From Aureimonas altamirensis (GTDB lineage Bacteria > Pseudomonadota > Alphaproteobacteria > Rhizobiales > Rhizobiaceae): a stretch of 64,000 nucleotides of DNA. The position numbers and the translations under genes are program-made. Each line of letters starts with the position of its first letter. Position 1 is the first letter of the stretch. Below the pieces are notes generated by a model. It had not been told where the DNA came from, made no database searches, and worked only from the letters and a program-made list of their open reading frames with translations. The stretch covers positions 186,001 to 250,000 of the forward strand of contig NZ_JAMQCO010000007.1 in the NCBI RefSeq assembly GCF_023702225.1, written 5' to 3'. Of this stretch, positions 51,759-61,064 are shown one piece after another.

Positions 51759-52742
51759 ATGAAACTCAGCCTTGCGGCGCTTGCCGTATCCGCCGCACTC
51801 GCTTTCGCGGCGCCTGTCGCCGCTACGGCACAGACCGACTACCCCACCCAGCCGGTCACCATCATCGTGCCCTTCTCGGCCGGCGGGCCGACGGATACCG
51901 TCGCCCGGCTGGTCGCGCAGGTCATGTCGAAGGAACTTGGGCAGCAGGTGCTGATCCAGAACGTCGGCGGGGCCGGCGGCACGCTCGGCGCCGGCCAGGT
52001 GGCCAACGCCTCGAATGACGGCTACACGCTGCTGCTGCACCATATCGGCATGTCCACCGCGCCGACCCTCTACCGCAATCTCGGCTTCGATCCCCTCACC
52101 GACTTCACGCCCGTCGGGCTCATCACGTCGGTTCCCATGACGATCGTCGCGCGCAAGGACTTCGAGCCGGCCGACATGGCGGGCCTCGTCTCCTATCTCA
52201 AGGAGAACGGGCAGGACGTCACCTACGCCAATGCCGGCATCGGCTCGGCGTCCCATCTGTGCGGCATGCTGCTGATGGATTCCCTTGAAGTGCAGATGAT
52301 CACCGTGCCCTACCAGGGCGCCGGCCCGGCGATGACGGACATCGTCGGCGGACAGGTCGACATGATCTGCGACCAGACCACCAACACGACCAACCAGATC
52401 AAGGCCGGCGAAGTGAAGGCCTATGCCGTCACCTCGCCCGAGCGCGTCGATTCCCTCCCGGACCTGCCGACGACCGCCGAATCCGACCTGCCGCGCCTGC
52501 AGATCGGCGTCTGGCATGGGCTCTACGGTCCCAAGGGCATGGACCCGGCCATCGTCGAGAAGCTGGAAGCTGCGCTGCAGACCGCGCTGCAGGACGAGAC
52601 CGTCGTTCAGCGCTTCGCCGAGCTCGGCACCGCACCCGTATCGCAGGACCAGGCGACGCCCGCCGCCCTGACCGAGGAACTCACATCGCAGATCGAGCTG
52701 TGGAAGCCGATCATCGAGGAAGCCGGCGTCTACGCCGACTGA
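51759..52742 (+). CDS. tctC: tripartite tricarboxylate transporter, binding protein
   Basis: 327 residues with a signal peptide (ALAVSAALAFAAPVAATAQ). The mature start DYPTQPVTIIVPFSAGGPTDTVARLVA, in two adjacent blocks, is the TctC/Bug hallmark, and the late VWHGLYGPKGMD is also typical. It captures carboxylates for the TctAB membrane proteins. The substrate is unknown, since this family covers many carboxylic acids. ATG at 51759 follows GGGAGGATTGC. Confidence 0.94.
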   Translation: MKLSLAALAVSAALAFAAPVAATAQTDYPTQPVTIIVPFSAGGPTDTVARLVAQVMSKELGQQVLIQNVGGAGGTLGAGQVANASNDGYTLLLHHIGMSTAPTLYRNLGFDPLTDFTPVGLITSVPMTIVARKDFEPADMAGLVSYLKENGQDVTYANAGIGSASHLCGMLLMDSLEVQMITVPYQGAGPAMTDIVGGQVDMICDQTTNTTNQIKAGEVKAYAVTSPERVDSLPDLPTTAESDLPRLQIGVWHGLYGPKGMDPAIVEKLEAALQTALQDETVVQRFAELGTAPVSQDQATPAALTEELTSQIELWKPIIEEAGVYAD

Positions 52743-52800
52743 TGCGCGTTCGAAAGCCGGCTGCGGCGTATGCTGCCGGCTTTCCCGTTACGGGGGAAAC

Positions 52801-53271
52801 ATGACGGACATTACACGCTCTCGCGCCTGGCGCGATGTTTTCGCAGGTCTCATCTTCATCGCCATCGCCGCCGGTTTCGCGATCGAGGCGATGAACTATC
52901 AGATGGGTACGGCACTGCGCATGGGGCCCGGCTTCATGCCGCTGTTCCTGGCCAGCCTCTTGGCCGGCTTCGGCCTGCTGATCGCGATCCAGGGCTTCGG
53001 CCGGCACCAGGAGGTCATCGCCGAGCCCATCGCCTGGCGGGGCATCTTCCTGGTCTGCCTGTCGCTTGCGATCTTCGGCTATGCCGCGCGCTCGCTCGGC
53101 CTCGTGCCCATCGTCGCGCTCTGCACCTTCCTGTCCGCGATGGCCTCGCGGAACAACAGCATCGTCTCGGCGCTCATCATGGCCGCCTGCATGTCGGCGC
53201 TCTGCTACCTGATCTTCAAGGTCGGGCTCGGCATCACCCTGCCCACCTTCGGGCCGGCCCTCTCGTTCTGA
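52801..53271 (+). CDS. tctB: tripartite tricarboxylate transporter, small membrane protein
   Basis: 156 residues with four spans (VFAGLIFIAIAAGFAIEAM first), containing MGTALRMGPGFMPLFLA, the TctB signature. It partners the large TctA subunit in proton- or sodium-driven uptake. It begins 58 bases after tctC and ends 16 bases before tctA. Confidence 0.92.
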   Translation: MTDITRSRAWRDVFAGLIFIAIAAGFAIEAMNYQMGTALRMGPGFMPLFLASLLAGFGLLIAIQGFGRHQEVIAEPIAWRGIFLVCLSLAIFGYAARSLGLVPIVALCTFLSAMASRNNSIVSALIMAACMSALCYLIFKVGLGITLPTFGPALSF

Positions 53272-53287
53272 CGCGCGGAGACGATCC

Positions 53288-54793
53288 ATGGAACTCATCT
53301 CGCATCTGGCGCTCGGCTTCGAAACGGCGCTGACCCCCATCAACATCTTCTGGTGCTTCATCGGCGTGCTCCTCGGCACGCTGGTCGGCGTGCTGCCCGG
53401 CATCGGGCCCACGGCAACCATCGCCATGCTGCTGCCGATCACCTTCACCTTCTCGCCGGTCACCGCCCTCATCATGCTTTCGGGCATCTATTACGGCGCG
53501 CAGTATGGCGGCTCCACCACGGCCATCCTGATCAACCTGCCGGGCGAGAGCTCATCGGCGGTGACAGCCATCGACGGCTACCAGATGGCGCGGAAGGGCA
53601 GAGCGGGCGCGGCGCTGGCCACGGCCGCGCTCGGCTCCTTCTTCGCCGGTTCCGTGGCGACGCTACTCCTGGCCATCGCCGCACCGCCTTTGGCGCGCAT
53701 CGCGCTCAATTTCGGCGCGCCCGAATATTTCGCGCTCATCGTCCTCGGCCTTCTGGTGTCCATCTCGCTCGCACACGGCTCAGTCACAAAGGCGCTCGGG
53801 ATGATCATCCTGGGCCTGCTGCTGGGCACCGTCGGGCAGGATATCTACACCGGCACGCCCCGCTTCACCTTCGGCTTCCTCGAACTGTATCAGGGCCTCA
53901 ACTTCGTCTCGGTGGCCGTCGGCGTCTTCGGCGTCGCTGAAATCTTCCGCAACCTCGAGAACGAGCGCAACCGCGAGGTGATGGTCAAGAAGGTCAGCAA
54001 CCTCTGGCTGACGAAAGAGGAGTTCAAGCGCATCATCGCGCCCGTCCTGCGCGGCACGGTGCTGGGCTCGCTTCTCGGCGTCCTGCCGGGCGGCGGCCAC
54101 GTCCTGTCCTCCTTCGCCTCCTACTCGGCCGAAAAGAACCTGTCGAAGCACAAGGAAGAGTTCGGCCACGGCGCCATCGAAGGTGTCGCCGGGCCCGAAA
54201 GCGCCAACAACGCAGCGGCGCAGACATCCTTCATCCCGCTGCTGACGCTCGGCATCCCGGCGCACCCGGTGATGGCGCTCATCGTCGGCGCGTTCATCCT
54301 GCAGGGCATCACGCCCGGTCCGAACGTCATCAACTCGCAGCCGGCCCTGTTCTGGGGCATCATCGCGTCGATGTGGATCGGCAACATCCTTCTCGTCATC
54401 CTCAACCTGCCGCTCATCGGTCTCTGGGTGAAGATGCTGACGATCCCCTACCGGGTCCTGTTCCCCGCCATCGTGCTGTTCGCCTCCATCGGCTGCTACT
54501 CCATCAACAACAACCCGTTCGACGTCTACGCGATCATCATCTTCGGCGTCCTCGGCTACGTTCTGGTACGGCTGGGCTGCGAGCCGGCGCCGCTGCTGCT
54601 GGGCTTCGTGCTCGGCCCGCTGCTGGAAGAGCATCTGCGCCGGGCCATGATCATCTCGCGCGGCGATCCGATGATCTTCCTGCAGCGGCCCATTTCCGCG
54701 ACTCTGCTGGCGATCGGACTGGCCTGCGTGATCTTCGCGGTGCTTCCCTCGATCCGCAACAAGCGAAAGGAAGTCTTCGTCGAGGACGATTGA
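53288..54793 (+). CDS. tctA: tripartite tricarboxylate transporter, large permease
   Basis: 501 residues, about 12 spans. The N-terminal LGTLVGVLPGIGPTATIAMLLP and later GSLLGVLPGGGHVLSSFASY are the duplicated GxLPGxGP-type loops of TctA, and YYGAQYGGSTTAILINLPGE is another signature. It forms the transport channel with TctB. Last gene of the tct operon. A palindromic repeat starts just after its stop. Confidence 0.95.
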   Translation: MELISHLALGFETALTPINIFWCFIGVLLGTLVGVLPGIGPTATIAMLLPITFTFSPVTALIMLSGIYYGAQYGGSTTAILINLPGESSSAVTAIDGYQMARKGRAGAALATAALGSFFAGSVATLLLAIAAPPLARIALNFGAPEYFALIVLGLLVSISLAHGSVTKALGMIILGLLLGTVGQDIYTGTPRFTFGFLELYQGLNFVSVAVGVFGVAEIFRNLENERNREVMVKKVSNLWLTKEEFKRIIAPVLRGTVLGSLLGVLPGGGHVLSSFASYSAEKNLSKHKEEFGHGAIEGVAGPESANNAAAQTSFIPLLTLGIPAHPVMALIVGAFILQGITPGPNVINSQPALFWGIIASMWIGNILLVILNLPLIGLWVKMLTIPYRVLFPAIVLFASIGCYSINNNPFDVYAIIIFGVLGYVLVRLGCEPAPLLLGFVLGPLLEEHLRRAMIISRGDPMIFLQRPISATLLAIGLACVIFAVLPSIRNKRKEVFVEDD

Positions 54794-54795
54794 TA

Positions 54796-54926
54796 CGCTG
54801 GAGCGTCGGACCGAAAAGCGGGTTCCGGTTTTCGGATAACCCGACGCTCAGTCAATAACTTAGAGCTACCTTTGTGCGTCCGATCGGACGCACGGCGCTC
54901 TGGGACGGGGCCGCTGTCACGGCCCC
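54796..54926 (+). repeat. rhizobial-type palindromic intergenic element with hairpins
   Basis: Three nested or successive structures follow tctA. (1) Outer arms GAGCGTCGG (54801-54809) and CCGACGCTC (54841-54849) with an inner hairpin CCGAAAA (54811-54817) / TTTTCGG (54829-54835). (2) A perfect palindrome of 20 bases at 54874-54893 (GTGCGTCCGA and its complement), enclosed by AGAGC (54862-54866) and GCTCT (54897-54901). (3) GGGGCCG (54907-54913) / CGGCCCC (54920-54926), which may help terminate transcription. The first two match, from memory, a repeat family scattered in rhizobial genomes. Confidence 0.7.
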
Positions 54927-54952
54927 GCCCCATACCTTCAAGGCCACCCGAA

Positions 54953-55771
54953 ATGCGAAAAACGGTCAAACCAAGCCGATCTGAAGCTTCGGCGCACCGT
55001 CCGCAAAAGCCCGGCGGGGTCAGCCTGAACCGCGTATTCTCCAAGCTCGGCATCGCCTCGCGCGGGGAGGCGGACGCGTTCATACGGGCGGGGCGTGTCT
55101 GCGTGGACGGCAGGGTCGTGCAGAAGCCGGATCTGCGTATCGACATGGGCAGGGCGGAAATCCTTCTCGACGGACATCCCGTCGCGGCCCAGGCCCCCAT
55201 CTACCTCATGGTCAACAAGCCGCGCGGACTGGTGACGACCCTGTCCGACCCGGAAGGACGCGACACGATCTATCGCTGCCTGGACGGCCTCGGCCTGCCG
55301 CATGTCTCGCCTGTCGGCCGCCTCGACAAGGCCAGCGAAGGCCTGATCCTCATGACCAACGACACGAGATTCTCGCAATGGCTGCTGGACCCGGAGACGG
55401 GTCCGGAGAAAACCTATCATGTCCAGATAGACCGGCTGCCATGCACCGGGCTTTTCGAGCGCCTTTCCGACGGTATCGTCGACAAGGACGAGCTCCTGCG
55501 GGCAACGGGAGCAAGCCTCCTGCGCAGCGGCACGCGCAACGCCTGGCTCGAGATCGTCCTTGCCGAAGGACGCAACCGGCAGATACGGCGGCTGCTGGCG
55601 GCGTTCGACATAGGCGTCCTGCGGCTGGTGCGGGTGGCGATCGGCCCATTGGCGCTCGGCGCTCTTCCCAAGGGCGCCGCACGCCAGTTGACGCCAGGCG
55701 AACTTTCGTCGCTGACGGGCGGCAATTCGCCCCACCTCTTGCAGGAACCGACCAAACGCGCGCTCGGTTAA
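54953..55771 (+). CDS. pseudouridine synthase, RsuA/RluB family
   Basis: 272 residues: an S4 RNA-binding domain (residues about 24-70, LNRVFSKLGIASRGEADAFIRAGRVCVDG in two blocks) and a catalytic domain with the family motif GRLDKASEGLILMTND containing the catalytic Asp, plus AEGRNRQIRRL. It converts a uridine in rRNA to pseudouridine; whether it acts like RluB, RluE, RluF or RsuA is not clear. ATG at 54953 avoids an upstream frame that overlaps the palindromic repeat. Confidence 0.9.
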   Translation: MRKTVKPSRSEASAHRPQKPGGVSLNRVFSKLGIASRGEADAFIRAGRVCVDGRVVQKPDLRIDMGRAEILLDGHPVAAQAPIYLMVNKPRGLVTTLSDPEGRDTIYRCLDGLGLPHVSPVGRLDKASEGLILMTNDTRFSQWLLDPETGPEKTYHVQIDRLPCTGLFERLSDGIVDKDELLRATGASLLRSGTRNAWLEIVLAEGRNRQIRRLLAAFDIGVLRLVRVAIGPLALGALPKGAARQLTPGELSSLTGGNSPHLLQEPTKRALG

Positions 55772-55811
55772 CACTCCGATCAAAAACATGGCATCGATCG
55801 GAGGATTAAAG

Positions 55812-56144
55812 ATGCTCAGGACACTTCTAGCAGCCGCGCTCGTTGCCGGCACCGTCGGCGGAGCCGCCCTTCCGGCACAGGCGCAGGGCATCATGATCGG
55901 ACCCGACGGGGTCCGGGTCGTGAACCCCAACGAAAATGAAGGTCGCCAGCGCGACCGCGATATGCCCCGTGGCGAAATCAGCGAGCGCGAAGCCGTTCGC
56001 ATCGCGCGCGGAGAAGGCGTCAGGGAAGTCGACGACGTCAGCCGGACACGATCCGCCTATCGGGTGGAGGGCGTCGACAGACGCGGCGACGATATCCGTG
56101 TCGACGTCGACCGCCGCGACGGCACGGTGATCGCCGTTCGCTGA
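55812..56144 (+). CDS. secreted PepSY-like small protein
   Basis: 110 residues with a signal peptide (LLAAALVAGTVGGAALPAQA, cleavage at AQA-QGI). The C-terminal 60 residues (ISEREAVRIARGEGVREVDDV, then YRVEGVDRRGDDIRVDVDRRDGTVIAVR) have the fold pattern of a PepSY domain, a small periplasmic module often linked to protease inhibition or metal handling. ATG at 55812 follows GGAGGATTAAAG. Function unknown. Confidence 0.8.
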   Translation: MLRTLLAAALVAGTVGGAALPAQAQGIMIGPDGVRVVNPNENEGRQRDRDMPRGEISEREAVRIARGEGVREVDDVSRTRSAYRVEGVDRRGDDIRVDVDRRDGTVIAVR

Positions 56145-56255
56145 CACCTGGGTCGGATCATGCCTGGAAGGATGAATTTTCGGTTAACGGCTTCAACTTT
56201 CGATTGACATTCACGAACTATAACAAACATTAATATCAGTCGAAGGGAGGCCCAT

Positions 56256-56435
56256 ATGTACGAACTCAACTGTTCAGGCGTCATACCCGGATGCAATCGC
56301 GTTATTCGAGCTGAAAGCCAGGCGGAGGTGATCCGCCGGGCCGTGGTGCAGGCCAAGCAGCTCGGAGTCGACACGATCACGCCGACGATGATGGATGCTT
56401 TCCGCACGAACGTGCACGAGATGCCGCTTCATTGA
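56256..56435 (+). CDS. DUF1059-family small protein
   Basis: 59 residues (MYELNCSGVIPGCNRVIRAE at the start, HEMPLH at the end). It matches the DUF1059 pattern of conserved cysteines in CSG.....C, a helix with EVIRRAVVQAKQLG and a late T...M..F...... Such proteins are common in many bacteria but have no known function; the cysteines could bind a metal. ATG at 56256 follows AGGGAGG. It has a good terminator 48 bases after the stop and an AT-rich promoter region of about 110 bases, so it is likely a single-gene unit. Confidence 0.82.
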   Translation: MYELNCSGVIPGCNRVIRAESQAEVIRRAVVQAKQLGVDTITPTMMDAFRTNVHEMPLH

Positions 56436-56483
56436 TCGGCTTGGGGCCTCGGCCGAGGCTCACAGATCCGTACGAAAGTCGAA

Positions 56484-56507
56484 ACGGGCCCTTGCGGCCC
56501 GTTTTTG
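56484..56507 (+). terminator. rho-independent terminator
   Basis: ACGGGCC (56484-56490), a 5-base loop, GGCCCGT (56496-56502) and then TTTTT. It ends the DUF1059 transcript and abuts the 3' end of the convergent CCA-transferase gene. Confidence 0.85.
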
Positions 56508-57764
56508 TCATCCGGCGTCTTCTCCGGGCGATGCACCCTGCTCCAGGCTGCGCAGAAGCGTTTCACGGTCGGCTGTCAGGCCGCTGTCCAGCCATATGCG
56601 CCGCAGCCGCGCAAGGGCCTGCCCGACGGCCTTGCCGGGCGGTATGCCGGCGGCTTGTACATCCTCGCCGTCGATCGGAAAGACTGCGGGCTCGAAAGTT
56701 TCCAGAGCATGCAGCAGACGTCGCCGCGCCGACGCTGTCTCGCCGGACGTCTCCCGGCTCGCCGTCGCGATGTCCAGGCGCAGCCGATCGGCCAGCGCCT
56801 GCCGATCGCCGTCCTGCAGCATCGCCCTCCATGTCCCGTCCGAAGTATCGGCTGCAACGGTCGACGTCATCGCGAACGCCTGCAGGCGCTTGCGCTCCGC
56901 ATTGGACAGGCGCAGGCGTCGCGCCATCTCGGTTACGCGGGCCCCGTCCGGGGGTATCATGGCCATCAGGCGCACCATCGGGTCCGCAGCCCAGACCAGC
57001 TCATGCTCGGCCTGCACCAGCGGATGGATGGTATCGATGCCCCATTTCTCCGTTTCCGGCAGAATGGCCGTCAGCACTCCGGCCTGCCGCATCCAGAGCA
57101 GCGCGCGGGACGGATCGGGCGCGGACAGGAGCTTCTTCATCTCGCCCCAGACGCGCTCGGCCGACAGGGTCTTCAATCCGTCGCGCAACCGTGCAGTGGC
57201 GCGCAGGGCATCGGCGTCGGGCCTGCCCTTGCCGTACCAGGCATAGAACCGGAAAAACCGCAGGCTGCGCAGATAGTCTTCTCGAATCCTCAGCTCCGCG
57301 TCGCCGATGAAGCGAAGCGTTTGCGTCTCCAGATCGGCAAGGCCGCCCACATAATCGTAGACCGTCCCGCCGGCATCCGCATAGAGCGCGTTGATGGTGA
57401 AGTCCCGGCGCTCGGCATCGACCTTCCAGTCGCGTCCGAAGGCGACCTTGGCGTGGCGGCCATCGCTTTCGGTATCACGGCGCAGCGTGGTCACCTCGAA
57501 CGCGCGGCCGTCGCGGACCAGCGTGACGGTGCCATGGTCGACGCCCGTCGGAACGGGCTTGAAGCCCGCCTCCGCAGCGAGGCGCATCGTCTCGCGCGGG
57601 GTGGTCGTGGTGGCGATGTCGACATCCGTGATCGGATATCCGAGATAGTGGTTCCGGATCGCGCCGCCCACGATCCGGGCTTCCTCCTCGCCCTGCCCAA
57701 GTGCCTGCAGGGCTGCCTGGACGGCAGGATCCTGCAGCCAGGCGGCGTCGATCGGGCTCGTCAT
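56508..57764 (-). CDS. CCA tRNA nucleotidyltransferase / poly(A) polymerase family protein
   Basis: 418 residues. The class II nucleotidyltransferase head carries VGGAIRNHYLG and the catalytic DVDIATT (two Asp), followed by GTVTLVRDGRAFEVTTLRRD and the RRDFTINALY block, all typical of CCA-adding enzymes. It repairs or adds the 3' CCA of tRNAs. ATG at 57764 overlaps the NUDIX gene stop. It is the last gene of a three-gene unit DUF1285-NUDIX-CCA in which each junction overlaps by four bases. Confidence 0.93.
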   Translation of the reverse strand: MTSPIDAAWLQDPAVQAALQALGQGEEEARIVGGAIRNHYLGYPITDVDIATTTTPRETMRLAAEAGFKPVPTGVDHGTVTLVRDGRAFEVTTLRRDTESDGRHAKVAFGRDWKVDAERRDFTINALYADAGGTVYDYVGGLADLETQTLRFIGDAELRIREDYLRSLRFFRFYAWYGKGRPDADALRATARLRDGLKTLSAERVWGEMKKLLSAPDPSRALLWMRQAGVLTAILPETEKWGIDTIHPLVQAEHELVWAADPMVRLMAMIPPDGARVTEMARRLRLSNAERKRLQAFAMTSTVAADTSDGTWRAMLQDGDRQALADRLRLDIATASRETSGETASARRRLLHALETFEPAVFPIDGEDVQAAGIPPGKAVGQALARLRRIWLDSGLTADRETLLRSLEQGASPGEDAG

Positions 57765-58399
57765 GCGTAGTACCTCTCATAGAGCGACCGGAGGATGCCC
57801 GCCGTGACGCCCCAAATGTATCGATCCCCGAAGGGCATGGTATAGAAGGTGCGGGCCACGCCGCGCCATTCGCGGCTTTCCAGCCGGTGGTTGGCGGCAT
57901 CCATCAGGAATGCCAGGGGCACCTCGAAAGCGTCATCCACCTCGTCGGGATTGAGCTTCAGGCCGAAGCCCGGCCTGACGATCGAGAGCACCGGCACGAT
58001 ACGATAGCCGGTGCTGGACAGATAGGACGGCAAACGGCCGAGCGTCTCGACATGGGACGCGGGCAGCCCGATCTCCTCCTCGGCTTCGCGCAGCGCCGCG
58101 GCCTCGGGGGATTGATCATCCGGATCCACCACTCCGCCCGGAAAGGCGATCTGTCCCGAATGCTTTCGCAACGCCGCCGAGCGCGTCGTCAGGAGTATGC
58201 TTGCCTCCTCAGCCCGCGCGACGATCGGCACCAGGACCGCGGCCTCGCGCGTTGCGGCGGCGCCCACCATTGCCTCCGTACCCGGGTTCAGCACGTGATC
58301 CCCCTGGAAGGGCGACGCATCGCCGATCGCTCCACGCATGGCGACGCGCCGGCGAAAGTCGTCGGCGGTCAGCGGATGGCATCCGGCGGCGCTTCTCAC
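57761..58399 (-). CDS. NUDIX hydrolase, CoA pyrophosphatase-like
   Basis: 212 residues. The Nudix box is present and complete (FPGGVVDPDDQSPEAAALREAEEEIGL over two blocks, with G...E.......REAEEEIG). The preceding LLTTRSAALRKHSGQIAFPGG is typical of the CoA diphosphatase subfamily (NudL/PCD1), which splits CoA or acyl-CoA. A GTG appears to be the start and it overlaps the DUF1285 stop. Coupling to the CCA gene is common in Rhizobiales. Confidence 0.9.
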   Translation of the reverse strand: MRSAAGCHPLTADDFRRRVAMRGAIGDASPFQGDHVLNPGTEAMVGAAATREAAVLVPIVARAEEASILLTTRSAALRKHSGQIAFPGGVVDPDDQSPEAAALREAEEEIGLPASHVETLGRLPSYLSSTGYRIVPVLSIVRPGFGLKLNPDEVDDAFEVPLAFLMDAANHRLESREWRGVARTFYTMPFGDRYIWGVTAGILRSLYERYYA

Positions 58400-58962
58400 G
58401 ATGCGGCCGGCCGAGGTTGGAAACGCACGCCGCCCGACATCAAATAGGGCCCCTTCTCGTCCTCCTCGAGCAGACCGGCCAGCTCGAAAGCGACCGGCCG
58501 CGTCAGCCGCGCTTCCAGCCGGCCCCGCACGGTGACATAGGGAACGAAGCCGTCGGGCCCGCCGCCGAAGCGGATCGGATGCTCGGTTCCGGCGCGCACG
58601 ACGTCGCCCATATTGGTCCGGAACGTCAGCACGGGGCGCCCATCGGGATCTTCCACCGCCATCTCCACTGCCAGGAACGGGGCGTCCTCGACCGTGATCC
58701 GCAACCGTTCGGCCGGGGTGACCAGATAGGTCTCGCCATCCTCGTCCTTGCGCAGAACGGTCGAGAACAGGTGCACCAGCTCCGGCCGGCCGATCACGGT
58801 TCCTTCATGGACCCAGCGCCCGTCCGCCCGGATCACGATGTCGATATCGCCGCAATGCGCCGGATGCCATCGCTCGACAGGCGGCGCGGATGCATCCGCC
58901 CGTTCGGCGCGGGCCATCAGCGCCGCAAGCCCCGTCACCGTTCCTGCACCGTCGTCGCCCAC
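58396..58962 (-). CDS. DUF1285-family protein
   Basis: 188 residues with the family pattern ERWHPAHCGDIDIVIRADGRWVHEGTVIGRPELVHLFSTVLRKDEDGETYLVTPAE (read as consecutive short blocks of at most 20) and a closing EEDEKGPYLMSGGVRF. DUF1285 proteins are found in alphaproteobacteria and some pseudomonads; no function is known. The start is a GTG at 58962 after AGGAGGCGGA, a strong ribosome site. It heads the operon and is divergent from moxR across 144 bases. Confidence 0.88.
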   Translation of the reverse strand: MGDDGAGTVTGLAALMARAERADASAPPVERWHPAHCGDIDIVIRADGRWVHEGTVIGRPELVHLFSTVLRKDEDGETYLVTPAERLRITVEDAPFLAVEMAVEDPDGRPVLTFRTNMGDVVRAGTEHPIRFGGGPDGFVPYVTVRGRLEARLTRPVAFELAGLLEEDEKGPYLMSGGVRFQPRPAAS

Positions 58963-59106
58963 TCCGCCTCCTCGATCATGCCGGTTCGGCCCGTCTTATT
59001 TTGGCCGGGCTTGCCCGTCACCACATAGTTCCGAAGCGCCGGGCTTGCCAGATGGCGCGCAGCCCGTTTTCATGGGCTGGCCGACCCCCGCAACGGAGAC
59101 CGTCCG

Positions 59107-60117
<1,011 letters not shown>

Positions 60118-60152
60118 TCGGGCGTCCGGCAACCGGTTTCGAAAGGCAGCGC

Positions 60153-61064
60153 ATGGCGGCCATCGGCAAAGCGCACCCCCTGACGGACAGCCAGTCCGCA
60201 TTGCTGCGCGCCCGCCAGCGCGCGGCCCTGATGCCGGACCTGCTGGTGGAGGCGCGCCGCATCGTCGCCACCGTCACCGCGGGCTGGCACGGACGCCGCC
60301 GTCGCGGCGCGGGCGAAAACTTCTGGCAGTTCCGCCCCTTCGTCGAAGGCGAACCGGTTTCGCGCATCGATTGGCGCCGTTCCGCCCGCGACGATCATGT
60401 CTACCTGCGGGACCGGGAATGGGAGGCGGCGCACACCGTCTGGCTATGGGCCGACCCCTCCCCCTCGATGATGTACCAGTCGCGCTCGGCCGCCGTTTCG
60501 AAGGAATCGCGCGCGCTCGTCCTGGTTCTGGCGCTGGCCGAGCTTCTGGCCCGGGCCGGAGAGCGGATCGGATATCCGGGCGTCCTGCAACCGGTATCGG
60601 CGCGCAACGCCGCCGAGCGGATCGCGGCGGCGCTGATGACGCATCGTCCGCATGGCAGCTTCCCGGAGGCGCATTTCCGGCGTTTCAGCGAGATCGTCAT
60701 CGCCAGCGACTTTCTCGACCCGCTCCCTGAGCTCATGGATCGGATCGACCTCCTGGCGCGACGCGGCATGCGCGGGCACCTGATCGAGATCTACGATCCG
60801 GCGGAAGAAGACTTCCCCTATGCCGGCCGCACCGAATTCCGGGATCCGGAAAGCGGGCAGCGCCTGACGGCGGGGCGCGCCGAAGCCCTGAAGGAAGAGT
60901 ATGGACGCCTGTATGCGGCGCACCGCAGCACCTTGTCCGATCACTGCCGACGCCTGGGCTGGAGCTTCGTCTCGCACCGCACCGACCGGCTCGCCTCGGA
61001 AGCGCTGGTTGCCATCCACGGCCGTCTCGGCGGTCTGCCGCAGACCCAACGATCGGCAGGCTAG
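60153..61064 (+). CDS. DUF58-domain protein
   Basis: 303 residues. The DUF58 core (GENFWQFRPFVEGEPVSRIDWRRSAR in two blocks, with RDREWEAAHTVWLWADPSPSM) is present. These proteins often have a degenerate VWA-like fold and accompany MoxR. The upstream frame is open for a long way, but the ATG at 60153 follows GAAAGGCAGCGC and begins the recognisable protein. The stop is one base before the next gene's ATG. Confidence 0.9.
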   Translation: MAAIGKAHPLTDSQSALLRARQRAALMPDLLVEARRIVATVTAGWHGRRRRGAGENFWQFRPFVEGEPVSRIDWRRSARDDHVYLRDREWEAAHTVWLWADPSPSMMYQSRSAAVSKESRALVLVLALAELLARAGERIGYPGVLQPVSARNAAERIAAALMTHRPHGSFPEAHFRRFSEIVIASDFLDPLPELMDRIDLLARRGMRGHLIEIYDPAEEDFPYAGRTEFRDPESGQRLTAGRAEALKEEYGRLYAAHRSTLSDHCRRLGWSFVSHRTDRLASEALVAIHGRLGGLPQTQRSAG

